A stretch of 64,000 nt of DNA from Hydrogenophaga aromaticivorans (lineage in GTDB: Bacteria > Pseudomonadota > Gammaproteobacteria > Burkholderiales > Burkholderiaceae_C). Shown one piece after another: positions 53,542 through 61,553 of this stretch; within the stretch, counting starts at the first letter, position 1; every line of letters begins with the position of its first letter. Where the stretch lies: contig NZ_VYGV01000026.1 in assembly GCF_013387465.1 (NCBI RefSeq), forward strand, positions 1-64,000, in the 5' to 3' direction. The position numbers and the translations under genes were made by a program. The notes beneath the pieces were generated by a model. The model did not search any database and was not told where the DNA came from. It saw only the letters and a list, made by a program, of their open reading frames with translations.

Positions 53542-54531
53542 TCAGTCCAACTTGATGTTGGCTTTGCTCACCAGGCGCGCGTAGCGATCCTGTTCGGACT
53601 TCAGGAATTTGACCGCGGCATCCGGCGTGGTGGGATGGATGACGTTGTCCTGCTTGGCCATGGTGGCCTTGACGTCGGGGTCATTGAAGGCGGCGACCAC
53701 GGCCTTGTGCAGGCGGTCCACCTGCGCGGATGGCAGGCCCTTGGGGCCGATCATCGCGAACCAGCCGGCCACGTCCACATCCGGGAAGCCCTGTTCGGCG
53801 ATGGTGGGCACATCGGGCAGCGACGCCACGCGCTCCTTGCCCATGACGCCGATGGCCTTCATGCGCCCAGAAGCCAGGTGGCCCTGGGCGGCGGCCACGG
53901 CGGCCACACCGAACTCGACCTGTCCCCCGATGATGTCGGCCATCATCGGACCCATGCCCTTGTAGGGGATGTGTTGCACCTGCACGCCGGCTGCGTCCAC
54001 AAACATCTCGCCCGCCAGGTGGATGATGGTGCCGTTGCCCGACGATCCCATGTTGAAACCACCCGGTTTGGCCTTGAGCAGCGCCTGCATTTCCTTGGCG
54101 TTTTTCGCCGGCACCTTGGCCGGGTTGACCACCAGCACGAAGGGCGAACCACCGACCACGGTGATGGGCGTGATGTCGGTGAGGCTGTCGTAGGGGATGG
54201 TTTTGAACACGCTGGGGTTGACCGCGTGGTTGTTCGAAATGAAGGCCACCGTGTTGCCGTCGGGCGCGGCCTTGACCAGCGCCGAGGTGCCGGTGATGCC
54301 GCCCGCACCGGGCAGGTTTTCGATCACCACGGACTGGCCGCCGAGCGCCTTGGACAAGGCGTTCTGCGCGGCGCGCACGATGGTGTCCACACCCGAGCCG
54401 GCGCCCACCGGCAGGATCACGCGCAACGGCGCACCGGACTGCGCCCAGGCCGGCGCCGAGGCAAAAAGGCACGAGGCGGCCACGGTGATGAGGGTGCGGC
54501 GGCTGACGGTCTTGGTGAAGGTCTTGGTCAT
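53542..54531 (-). CDS. Bug/TctC-type tripartite tricarboxylate transporter binding protein
   Basis: A periplasmic solute-binding protein of 329 residues. The signal sequence starts at ATG 54531 after a GGAGA site and carries a twin-arginine-like SRRTL motif. Bug-family motifs are clear: VIENLPGAGGITG, GGSPFVLVVNP and FNMGSSGNGTIIHLAGE. Membrane partners (TctA/TctB) are not nearby, which is usual for Bug proteins. Position in a CoA-transferase/HMG-CoA lyase operon suggests a carboxylate ligand. Confidence 0.9.
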   Translation of the reverse strand: MTKTFTKTVSRRTLITVAASCLFASAPAWAQSGAPLRVILPVGAGSGVDTIVRAAQNALSKALGGQSVVIENLPGAGGITGTSALVKAAPDGNTVAFISNNHAVNPSVFKTIPYDSLTDITPITVVGGSPFVLVVNPAKVPAKNAKEMQALLKAKPGGFNMGSSGNGTIIHLAGEMFVDAAGVQVQHIPYKGMGPMMADIIGGQVEFGVAAVAAAQGHLASGRMKAIGVMGKERVASLPDVPTIAEQGFPDVDVAGWFAMIGPKGLPSAQVDRLHKAVVAAFNDPDVKATMAKQDNVIHPTTPDAAVKFLKSEQDRYARLVSKANIKLD

Positions 54532-54566
54532 GGTTGTCTCCTGGTTCTGGTGGAAATAAGCGGGGG

Positions 54567-55739
54567 TCAAACGGCAGCGGGAACAAAGGCGGGGGTCAGG
54601 CGGGTGAGCACTTCTTCGGTGTGCTCGCCGATGGCGGGCAGCGGGCTGCGCACGCCGGGACGGCGCCCACCCATCAGCAGCGGCAGCAGCACGACCTGCG
54701 TGGTGTCACCGGTTTCGGTGGTCATGGGCACCAGGCCGCCGGAGGCGATCAGGTGCTCGTCGTGCACCAGCTGGTCGGGGCGCACCACCTTGGCGTAGGG
54801 CAGGCCGGCAGCCTGCAGCTTCGCGCACAGGGTTTCCAGGTCCTGGTGCTGCAGGGTTTCGCCCAGTTTTTGCAGCAACTCGGGGCGCACGGCGACGCGC
54901 TGGGCGTTGGTGGCCAGGGCCGGGTCGCTGGCGAGGTCGGGACGCTCAATCACCTGGCACAGCGTGGCGAACTGCTTGTCGCTCACCGCGCCGACGAACA
55001 ACTGCTCGCCACCGGCCACCGTGAAGGTGTCGTAGACGCTCCAGGCGGAAACGCGCGAGGGGAACGGCGGCGGCACCTCGCCCGTCATCTGGAACTGCTG
55101 CATGTGCTGCGAGGCCAGCAGGCAGCAGTTTTCAAACAGCGCGCTCTGGATCTCCTGGCCCTGGCCCGTGCCCCCCACGCGGTCGCGTTCGCGCAGCGCG
55201 GCCAGCACACCAATGGCGCCGAACATGCCGCCCATGATGTCGTTGACCGACGAGCCCGCGCGCAGCGGACGGCCCACCGGGCCGGTCATGTAGGTCAGGC
55301 CGGCCATGTTCTGCACCACCTCGTCCAGCGCCAGGCGGCTCTCATACGGCCCGGGCAGAAAGCCCTTGTGCGACACGTAGATGAGCCGGGGGAACAACTC
55401 GCGCAGTGCGGCACTGCCCAGGCCGAGCTTGTCCATCAGGCCGGGGCGGAAGTTCTCCAGCAGCACGTCGCACTGGCCAATGAGTTCCTTCGCCGTGGCC
55501 AGACCCTCTTCGGTCTGGATGTCGAGCACCACGCTCTTCTTGTTGCGGTTGAAGCTGCGGAAGAAGCCGATGCCCAGGCCCGGCAGGGTGCGCGTCTTGT
55601 CGCCGCCGGGCGGCTCGACCTTGATGACCTCGGCGCCGAGGTCGGCCAGGATCATGCCGCAGGTCGGGCCCATGACCATGTGGGTGAACTCGATGACGCG
55701 CACGCCTTCGAGGGGGAGTCCGGTGGATTCGGTTGGCAT
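54567..55739 (-). CDS. CaiB/BaiF family CoA transferase
   Basis: A class III CoA transferase of 390 residues. The N-terminal VRVIEFTHMVMGPTCGMILADLGAEVIKVEPP and the catalytic Asp region SSVNDIMGGMFGAIGVLAAL are intact. It probably moves CoA onto a dicarboxylic or hydroxy acid. The adjacent HMG-CoA lyase gene suggests that the product is cleaved by that enzyme. Confidence 0.92.
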   Translation of the reverse strand: MPTESTGLPLEGVRVIEFTHMVMGPTCGMILADLGAEVIKVEPPGGDKTRTLPGLGIGFFRSFNRNKKSVVLDIQTEEGLATAKELIGQCDVLLENFRPGLMDKLGLGSAALRELFPRLIYVSHKGFLPGPYESRLALDEVVQNMAGLTYMTGPVGRPLRAGSSVNDIMGGMFGAIGVLAALRERDRVGGTGQGQEIQSALFENCCLLASQHMQQFQMTGEVPPPFPSRVSAWSVYDTFTVAGGEQLFVGAVSDKQFATLCQVIERPDLASDPALATNAQRVAVRPELLQKLGETLQHQDLETLCAKLQAAGLPYAKVVRPDQLVHDEHLIASGGLVPMTTETGDTTQVVLLPLLMGGRRPGVRSPLPAIGEHTEEVLTRLTPAFVPAAV

Positions 55740-55773
55740 GGCTTGTGTTCGGTTCGTTGAATGGAAAAGGCCT

Positions 55774-56730
55774 TCAGTGGGCGGCCGTGGCGGCTTGCGC
55801 CGTCTTGGGCAGACCGGCGCGCCAGAGCGCACCGTGGGTGGGTTCGCCCGGCAGCCAGCCCACCACCTTGGCGCGCAGCGCCAGCAACTTCTCAATGTGA
55901 ATGCCGGTCCTCACGCCGCAGGCCTGCAGCATGAAAGCGAGGTCTTCGCTGGCCGCATTGCCACTGGCACCGGGCGCGTGCGGGCAGCCGCCGATGCCGG
56001 CCAGCGAGGCGTCGAAGCGGCTCACGCCCACTTCGAGCGCCGCGTACACGTTGGCCAGGGCCAGGCCGCGCGTGTCGTGGAAGTGGCCGCAGCAGAACCG
56101 GTCACCGGCGATCTTCAGCGCCTGTTCGGACAGCTCGCGCACCGAATGCGGGTCGGCGTAGCCCACGGTGTCGGCCAGGCTCACGCGGTCGGCGCCGGCG
56201 TCGAGCAGGGCCTGCATCAGGCGCAGCACTTCGCTGGTTTTCACCTCGCCCTGGATCGTGCAGCCGAAGGCCGTGCCCACGCCGCCTTCGATCAGGGTCT
56301 GGCTGCCGGCAGCGTCGCGCGCGGCACGGATGCGCTTCATCTCGTCCACCACTTCGTCGGGCGTCTTGCGCAGGTTGGCCAGGCTGTGCGCGTGGCTGGC
56401 CGAGAGCGGCAGGATCATCAGGTGGGCGCCACCCTCGATGGCGCGCTCGGCCCCTTTGAGGTTGGGCACCAGCACGCTGGCCTTCAGGCCCGGCAAGGTC
56501 CTGGCGAAGGCCAGCACCTCGGCGGTGTCGGCCATCTGCGGCAGCAGCCTGGGCGGCACGAAAGAGCCCACCTCGATCTCGCGCTGCCCGGCGGCAAAGG
56601 CGTCGGTGATCCACTCGCATTTGTGCGCGGTGGACACCCGGGTGGGGATGCTCTGCAGACCATCACGAAGGCCGACTTCGCGGATCACGGCCTGGGCGGG
56701 CAAGGTGGAAAAATCGGACTTGTTGCTCAT
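55774..56730 (-). CDS. Hydroxymethylglutaryl-CoA lyase family protein
   Basis: A TIM-barrel lyase of 318 residues that would split HMG-CoA (or a close analogue) into acetoacetate and acetyl-CoA. The N-terminal REVGLRDGLQ, the metal-binding HFHDTRGLALAN and the active-site Cys loop GGCPHAPGASGNAASEDL are all intact. ATG 56730 is correct; upstream continuation of the frame is antisense to the LysR gene. It is the first gene of the operon that continues into the CoA transferase and binding-protein genes. Confidence 0.9.
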   Translation of the reverse strand: MSNKSDFSTLPAQAVIREVGLRDGLQSIPTRVSTAHKCEWITDAFAAGQREIEVGSFVPPRLLPQMADTAEVLAFARTLPGLKASVLVPNLKGAERAIEGGAHLMILPLSASHAHSLANLRKTPDEVVDEMKRIRAARDAAGSQTLIEGGVGTAFGCTIQGEVKTSEVLRLMQALLDAGADRVSLADTVGYADPHSVRELSEQALKIAGDRFCCGHFHDTRGLALANVYAALEVGVSRFDASLAGIGGCPHAPGASGNAASEDLAFMLQACGVRTGIHIEKLLALRAKVVGWLPGEPTHGALWRAGLPKTAQAATAAH

Positions 56731-56789
56731 GGAAGCGGAGTTTATGATTTCCACAAACAACATCAAGTGACCATATGGAAGGCTATAGA

Positions 56790-56802
56790 TTCCATTTTGG
56801 AA
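56790..56802. promoter_or_regulatory. Candidate LysR operator in the divergent intergenic region
   Basis: TTCCA-TTT-TGGAA is a perfect inverted repeat between the LysR gene and the lyase operon. A CCATATGG palindrome lies 12 bp to its left (56771-56778). Both suit a LysR-type regulator at a divergent promoter; binding is not shown. Confidence 0.4.
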
Positions 56803-56823
56803 CTCAAACACAGGGTTTCCCCC

Positions 56824-57744
56824 ATGCGCGACCTCGACCTCAAATCCCTGCGGCTGCTGGTGGCCGTGTGCGACCTCGGCAACATGAAAGACGCCGCGGC
56901 GCAGGAGCACATCGAGCCCTCGGCCATCAGCAAGCGCATCGCGCAGCTGGAAGACGCGATCGGCACCCAGGTGCTGGTGCGCGGGCGGCGCGGCGCCGAG
57001 CCCACCCCGGCCGGCCGCGCCCTGCTGGAGCACGCCCGCAACGTGCTCTTCACCATGGACCGCATCGAGGCCGACATGGCCGCCTTCAAGGGCGGCATCA
57101 AGGGCCAGGTGCGCGTGGTGGCCAGCGCCTCGGCGATCGCCGAATCGCTGCTCGACGACCTCACGGCCTTCATGCGCGCGCCCGAGCACCTGGACATCAA
57201 GGTGGACATCGAAGAGCGCTTCTCCAGGGACATCGTGAGCATGGTGCGCGAGGGCGTGGTGTCGCTCGGCGTGTGCTGGAGCAACATCGATTTCGGTGGT
57301 CTGGAGCACCGGCCCTACCGCCGCGACGAGCTGACGCTGGCGGTGCCGCTGGACCACCCGCTGGCGCAGCACGAGGCGCTGCACTTCGAGGACACGCTGA
57401 CCCACGAACACGTGGGCCTGCCGCCTTCCACCGCTGTCCACACCATGCTGGGCCGCGCGGCCGCCAAGGCCGGGCGCCACATGAGCTACCGCGTGGTGGT
57501 GTCGAACTTCGACGCCGCTTTCCGCGTCGTGGCTGCGGGCCTGGGCATCAGCGTGGTGCCGCGGCAGGTGAGCGAGATCTACGTCTCGGCAGGCCAGGTG
57601 CGCATCATCCCGCTGCTGAACGACTGGGCCCACCGCGAGTTCGCGATCTGCTACCGCCGCCACGGCGACCTCACGCCCGCGGCCGGGCGGCTGCTGGAAT
57701 TTCTGGTCGATCAGGCCGCGCAGGCAGACACGCCGGCCGCCTGA
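56824..57744 (+). CDS. LysR-family transcriptional regulator
   Basis: A 306-residue LysR-type regulator. The N-terminal helix-turn-helix (MKDAAAQEHIEPSAISKRIAQLE) is followed by a periplasmic-binding-protein-like effector domain. It is divergent from the HMG-CoA lyase operon across 93 bp and probably activates it in response to its substrate. Confidence 0.92.
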   Translation: MRDLDLKSLRLLVAVCDLGNMKDAAAQEHIEPSAISKRIAQLEDAIGTQVLVRGRRGAEPTPAGRALLEHARNVLFTMDRIEADMAAFKGGIKGQVRVVASASAIAESLLDDLTAFMRAPEHLDIKVDIEERFSRDIVSMVREGVVSLGVCWSNIDFGGLEHRPYRRDELTLAVPLDHPLAQHEALHFEDTLTHEHVGLPPSTAVHTMLGRAAAKAGRHMSYRVVVSNFDAAFRVVAAGLGISVVPRQVSEIYVSAGQVRIIPLLNDWAHREFAICYRRHGDLTPAAGRLLEFLVDQAAQADTPAA

Positions 57745-57862
57745 GGGGCCCTTGGCTGCGCACCGGCAACGGGGTCGCGGCCTTGCCTTAAACTCCCTGC
57801 GAGTTCCCACAGACGGCCCCGTCCTGCGGCGGGAAGGGGGCTCCTGTACGGAGGCATTGCGT

Positions 57863-57892
57863 ATGGACACCAAGCTGGAGAAGAAGAGATGA
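57863..57892 (+). CDS. Nine-codon leader ORF overlapping the first gene of the PspA/AAA+ cluster
   Basis: ATG 57863 opens MDTKLEKKR followed by TGA at 57890-57892. A strong ribosome binding site GGAGG (57850-57854) lies 8 bp before it. Its stop overlaps the next start as ATGA, so translation of the cluster's first gene is probably coupled to this leader. Its GAGAAGAAG end also serves as the downstream gene's ribosome binding site. Confidence 0.5.
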   Translation: MDTKLEKKR

Positions 57893-58545
57893 AGGGTGTG
57901 ATGGGTTTCCTTGAAAAAGCGGGACTGGTTCGCATGGAGGTGCCGCACGAAGACGCCGCACCCGCGCCGCCTCCGGTCACCGAAACCACCGCCGCCCTGC
58001 CGCCCGCCGCCGCGCCCGTCCCGATCGGCGCCCCCCTGAAACTCGACGAGATCTACGCCCAGGCGGGTGTGCCGGCGTCGCTCTACCCCGCCGAGCGCCT
58101 GCTGCGGTTGATCGAGGGCCTGAGTGCGATGGACCCCGGCACCCGCTTGATGGCCATCCAGGCCATGGACGCGGCCGACGAGTCCTGGACCATCGCCGAC
58201 CCGCTGGCCGACGCACAGACCAAGGACCAGGCCCTGTCCATGCACGCCGAACTGCTGCAGCTGAACCTGCAGGCGCTGGAACGCGACACGCTGGCGCGTA
58301 TCGAGACCATGACCGCCCGGCGCGACAAGGTGGTGGACGACATCCGCCGGCAGATGTCCGAACTCGACGCCCTGATGAACCGCGAGGTGTCGCGCGCCGC
58401 CCAGGACATCGCCGGCCAGGAAGCCCAGCTCCAGGCCGCGCGCGAACACACCGCCGTCCAGCTGGCCAGCCTGTCGCAGCTCGGCCAGCAGCTGCAGAAC
58501 CTGTCGGCGCAGTTCGGTGCGCCCGCCACCACCCCCAAGGAATGA
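57889..58545 (+). CDS. Coiled-coil protein of unknown function, first gene of the PspA/AAA+ cluster
   Basis: A 218-residue protein I do not recognise. A short N-terminal region (MGFLEKAGLVRMEV) and a Pro/Ala-rich linker (about residues 24-50) precede a helical domain (52-115, DEIYAQAGVPASLYPAERLLRLIEG). A long coiled coil follows (about 120-205). It has no signal peptide or membrane segment. It lies 4 bp before the next gene on the same strand. A cytoplasmic adaptor within the cluster is a reasonable guess. Confidence 0.8.
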   Translation: MKGVMGFLEKAGLVRMEVPHEDAAPAPPPVTETTAALPPAAAPVPIGAPLKLDEIYAQAGVPASLYPAERLLRLIEGLSAMDPGTRLMAIQAMDAADESWTIADPLADAQTKDQALSMHAELLQLNLQALERDTLARIETMTARRDKVVDDIRRQMSELDALMNREVSRAAQDIAGQEAQLQAAREHTAVQLASLSQLGQQLQNLSAQFGAPATTPKE

Positions 58546-58549
58546 CCCC

Positions 58550-59029
58550 ATGGCCAGCCTGACTCCCCTCTCCAAAGGCCTGATCGGTCTGGCCGTGGTC
58601 GGTGCCATGGCCTCGGCCGTGTGGCACCTGGTGCTCAAGGAACGCTTTGGCGCAGCGCCGACCTCGTCGACCGCGCCCAGCACCAGCCCGGACACGCCCA
58701 CCTCCAGCGTCATCTCGACGCCGCCGAGCACACCGCCGACCGCGAGCGAACCGGCCGCCAGCGAGCCCGTCGTCGCGACCGGCGGCAACGACCTGTCCGC
58801 TGCCGAACACGCCGAACTCGGCCGCCAGCTGCTGGAAAGCGGCGACTTCGCCCAGGCGCGCGCCCACCTGTTGCTGGCCGTGCAAGGGGGCAACGCCGGC
58901 GCGGCCTGCCACCTGGGTGAGATGACGCTCAAAGGCCAGGGCGGCATCCCCGCCGACCAGGAGGCCGCCGCCAAACTCTTCCAACTGGCCCAGTCCCGCA
59001 ACACCATCTGTTTCGCGCCCGGCCAGTGA
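58550..59029 (+). CDS. Membrane-anchored protein with Ser/Thr/Pro linker and Sel1/TPR-like C terminus
   Basis: A 159-residue protein. One transmembrane segment at about residues 8-27 (SKGLIGLAVVGAMASAVWHL) is followed by a Ser/Thr/Pro-rich linker (about 34-80). A C-terminal helical repeat (AELGRQLLESGDFAQARAHL...GNAGAACHLGEMTLKG) resembles TPR/Sel1 units. The topology suggests the repeat part is periplasmic. Its stop overlaps an alternative GTG start of the next gene. Function unknown. Confidence 0.8.
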   Translation: MASLTPLSKGLIGLAVVGAMASAVWHLVLKERFGAAPTSSTAPSTSPDTPTSSVISTPPSTPPTASEPAASEPVVATGGNDLSAAEHAELGRQLLESGDFAQARAHLLLAVQGGNAGAACHLGEMTLKGQGGIPADQEAAAKLFQLAQSRNTICFAPGQ

Positions 59030-59061
59030 ACCCGCACCCACCCGCTTTCCAAGGACACCCC

Positions 59062-60633
59062 ATGCAACTCCGCCACATCGCCCTGGCCGCCGCCCTGATC
59101 AGCGGCCTCTGGATCACCGGCACCACCCAGGCCCAGGGCTTCGTCTTCGGCACCGCCGAGCCCAAAGCCCCGGCTGCCGCGCCGGCTGGCGCGCGCAACG
59201 CCAAGGTCGAGTCCGCGCAGCGCCTGCTGGCCCGCATCGGCCTGCTGCGCGAAACACCCTCGGGCACGCTGACGCCGGCCACGCTGGACGCCATGCGCGC
59301 TTTCGCCGCGCGCACCGGCACAGCGCCCGCCAGCGAGGTCAACGACGCGCTGCTCAACGCCATCCGCCGCCACATCTGGACCAGCCAGAACTGGTCCAGC
59401 GGCAACTACAAGGGCAAGGAAAAGATCGTGGACGCCCAGGGCCTGCGCGAGGCGCAGATCCTGCTGGGCAAGCTGGGCTTCAGCGCCGGGCCACTGGACG
59501 GCACCTTCGGCCCCCAGACCCAGGTCGCGACCGAAGCCTTCCAGGAGTCGCAGGGCGTGAGCGTGGACGGCCTGATCACCTCGACCGTGCTGATGAACCT
59601 GCGCCGCGCGGTGAACGGCGCAGGCGCGGGCGCCAAGGAGACCCTGCGGGTGCTCAACTGGCCCGACTACATCGAACCCAGCGTGCTGCAGGACTTCGAG
59701 AAGGAATTCAACATCCGCGTGATCTACGACATCTTCGCGGACAACGACGACCTGCAGGCCCGCCTGGGCGCGGCCGGCACGCCCTACGACGTGGTCTTCC
59801 CCACGGCCAACGCCGTGCCCGGCATGGCGGCCAAGGGACTGCTCGGCAAACTCGACAAAGCCAGCCTCAAGAACCTGAACAACATCGACCCGCGGGTGGA
59901 CGCGACCCTGCGCGCCTGGGACAAGGACGGCGCCTACAGCCTACCCTACATGTGGTACACGGTCGGCATCGCCTGGAACCCCAAGCTCACCAGCAAGGCC
60001 TTCCCGGGCCACAGCGTGGACACGCTGGCCACCGTGTTCGATCCGGCCATCGCGAAGCGCTTCCAGTCCTGCGGCATCGGCGTGGTCGATTCGGCGTCCG
60101 ACGTGATCCCGCTGGCCGCCATGGCCGGTGGCCAGACCAAGTGGGCCGGCCGTTCCTCGATCGCGGCCGCCGAGAAGGTGATGGCGGGCATCGCCGGCAC
60201 GGTCAAGGTCATTCCCACCGACCAGTTCATCGACTCGCTGGCCAACGGCAAGCTCTGCGTCGCCATCGGCTTCTCGGGCGACGCGGTGCAGGCGCAGGGC
60301 AAGTCGCGCGGCGCGGTCGAATACCGGGTGCCGGCCGACGGCGGCCTGCTCGCCATCGACGCCATGGCCGTGCCGGCCAACGCGAAAAACAAGCGCGGTG
60401 CACACCAGTTCATCGACTACCTGATGCGGCCCCAGGTGATCGCCAAGGTGTCCAACACCGTGGGCTACGCCAACGCCAACCTGAAGGCCGGCGAATTCAT
60501 GAGCGCGAGCGTGAAGTCCAACCCGGCCGTGGTGCCCAGCACCACCTCGCTGAGCCGGTCGTCGCCGATCCCGGTGTTGTCCGAGCAGGACGAGCAGGAG
60601 ATCACCCGCATCTGGTCGCGCTTCGCCAAGTGA
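59062..60633 (+). CDS. Peptidoglycan-binding repeats fused to a PotF-like polyamine-binding domain
   Basis: A secreted protein of 523 residues. A signal peptide ends near TQAQ (residues 1-25). Two peptidoglycan-binding-domain-1-like repeats follow, one at about 45-105 and a clearer one at about 127-182 (LLGKLGFSAGPLDGTFGPQT). From residue 194 it is a PotF/PotD-type polyamine-binding protein: LRVLNWPDYIEPSVL, YSLPYMWYTVGIAWNP, LANGKLCVAIGFSGDAVQA and the AVPANAKNKRGAHQFIDYL stretch. No transporter genes are near. ATG 59062 (AAGGAC upstream) is preferred over GTG 59026 because it begins the signal peptide. Confidence 0.9.
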   Translation: MQLRHIALAAALISGLWITGTTQAQGFVFGTAEPKAPAAAPAGARNAKVESAQRLLARIGLLRETPSGTLTPATLDAMRAFAARTGTAPASEVNDALLNAIRRHIWTSQNWSSGNYKGKEKIVDAQGLREAQILLGKLGFSAGPLDGTFGPQTQVATEAFQESQGVSVDGLITSTVLMNLRRAVNGAGAGAKETLRVLNWPDYIEPSVLQDFEKEFNIRVIYDIFADNDDLQARLGAAGTPYDVVFPTANAVPGMAAKGLLGKLDKASLKNLNNIDPRVDATLRAWDKDGAYSLPYMWYTVGIAWNPKLTSKAFPGHSVDTLATVFDPAIAKRFQSCGIGVVDSASDVIPLAAMAGGQTKWAGRSSIAAAEKVMAGIAGTVKVIPTDQFIDSLANGKLCVAIGFSGDAVQAQGKSRGAVEYRVPADGGLLAIDAMAVPANAKNKRGAHQFIDYLMRPQVIAKVSNTVGYANANLKAGEFMSASVKSNPAVVPSTTSLSRSSPIPVLSEQDEQEITRIWSRFAK

Positions 60634-60649
60634 CCGCAGCGCCATCCCC

Positions 60650-61519
60650 TTGAACCCCAAGCCCTCCTACCTGGGCGCGTTCCTGCGCCACCCGGCCAAC
60701 CGCACCGCCCTGCTCGCGGCCGGTGTGGTGGCCATCTTCGCGTCCATCCCCATGGGGCTGGCGGGGCTGGCGCTGGTCGGCACACTGGCCGTGGGCACCG
60801 AAATCCTGGCGGCGCTGATGGTGCCCAGCCTGCCGTCGTTCAAGGCCTGGGTCGACCGCGAGGCGCACCACCAGGGTCTGAGCCAGCGCCGCAAGCTGCT
60901 GATCGACGAACTGAGCGCACGCGGCGAGTCCGGCGCACTGTCCACCTACCAGCACATGTGGGAACGCGTGCAGGCGCTCTACGAAACGGCGGGTGACCGG
61001 CAGACCACGCTGACCCGGCAGGATGTGGAAAAGCTGGAGGCCCTCACCGTCGACTACCTCGGCCTCTGCTCGGTCAATGCCTCGCTGCGCCGGCGCAAGG
61101 AGCAGATCAGCGAAGACCAGGTGAACCGCCGCATCGCCAGCGTCGAGGCCCAGCTGCGCAACCCCGCGCTCGGCGACGAGGAGGCGCGGCAGCTGCGCGC
61201 CACGCTCGCCGAATACGCCGAGGTGCTGAACCGTGCGCGCCGCCTCGCGGTCCGCCGCAGCGCGCTTGAAGCCACGCTGCTGGCCATGCCCGACAAGATG
61301 GAAGAGGTGTACCAGCTGGTGATCACATCGCCCTATGCCACCGACATGGGCAGCAAGCTCGAAGACTCGCTGTCCCGCCTGCGCATCGCCGAAGAGGTGG
61401 CCGCCGAATTCGACGACGCCGATCTCGCCGCCTTCGGCAACAATGCCCCACGCGTCAGCGCCTCCGGCAGCGCAGCGAACGCGGCCGCCCGCCAGGCCTC
61501 GCAACGCCAAAGAACCTGA
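60650..61519 (+). CDS. Membrane protein with coiled-coil domain, PspA/AAA+ cluster
   Basis: A 289-residue protein I do not recognise. Two hydrophobic segments lie near the N terminus (about residues 20-58, TALLAAGVVAIFASIPMGLA and the following LALVGTLAVGTEILAALM). A helical, charged domain follows (about 65-260). The start is a TTG at 60650 without a clear ribosome binding site; no better in-frame start keeps the membrane segments. It lies between the polyamine-binding fusion and the PspA-like gene, so it may be the membrane partner of PspA. Confidence 0.75.
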   Translation: MNPKPSYLGAFLRHPANRTALLAAGVVAIFASIPMGLAGLALVGTLAVGTEILAALMVPSLPSFKAWVDREAHHQGLSQRRKLLIDELSARGESGALSTYQHMWERVQALYETAGDRQTTLTRQDVEKLEALTVDYLGLCSVNASLRRRKEQISEDQVNRRIASVEAQLRNPALGDEEARQLRATLAEYAEVLNRARRLAVRRSALEATLLAMPDKMEEVYQLVITSPYATDMGSKLEDSLSRLRIAEEVAAEFDDADLAAFGNNAPRVSASGSAANAAARQASQRQRT

Positions 61520-61553
61520 ACCCCAACCCACCGCATTCAACCAGGAGTCCCCC

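Noticed and set aside
57773..57786. GG-N10-GC, minimal sigma-54 spacing upstream of the PspA/AAA+ cluster
   Set aside because: Only the invariant dinucleotides match. The TGGCAC and TTGC boxes are poor, and such hits are expected by chance at this GC content.
56731..59373. Extension of the HMG-CoA lyase frame to a 1199-codon ORF
   Set aside because: The upstream part is antisense to the LysR and coiled-coil genes and has no family similarity. The lyase N terminus is clear at 56730.
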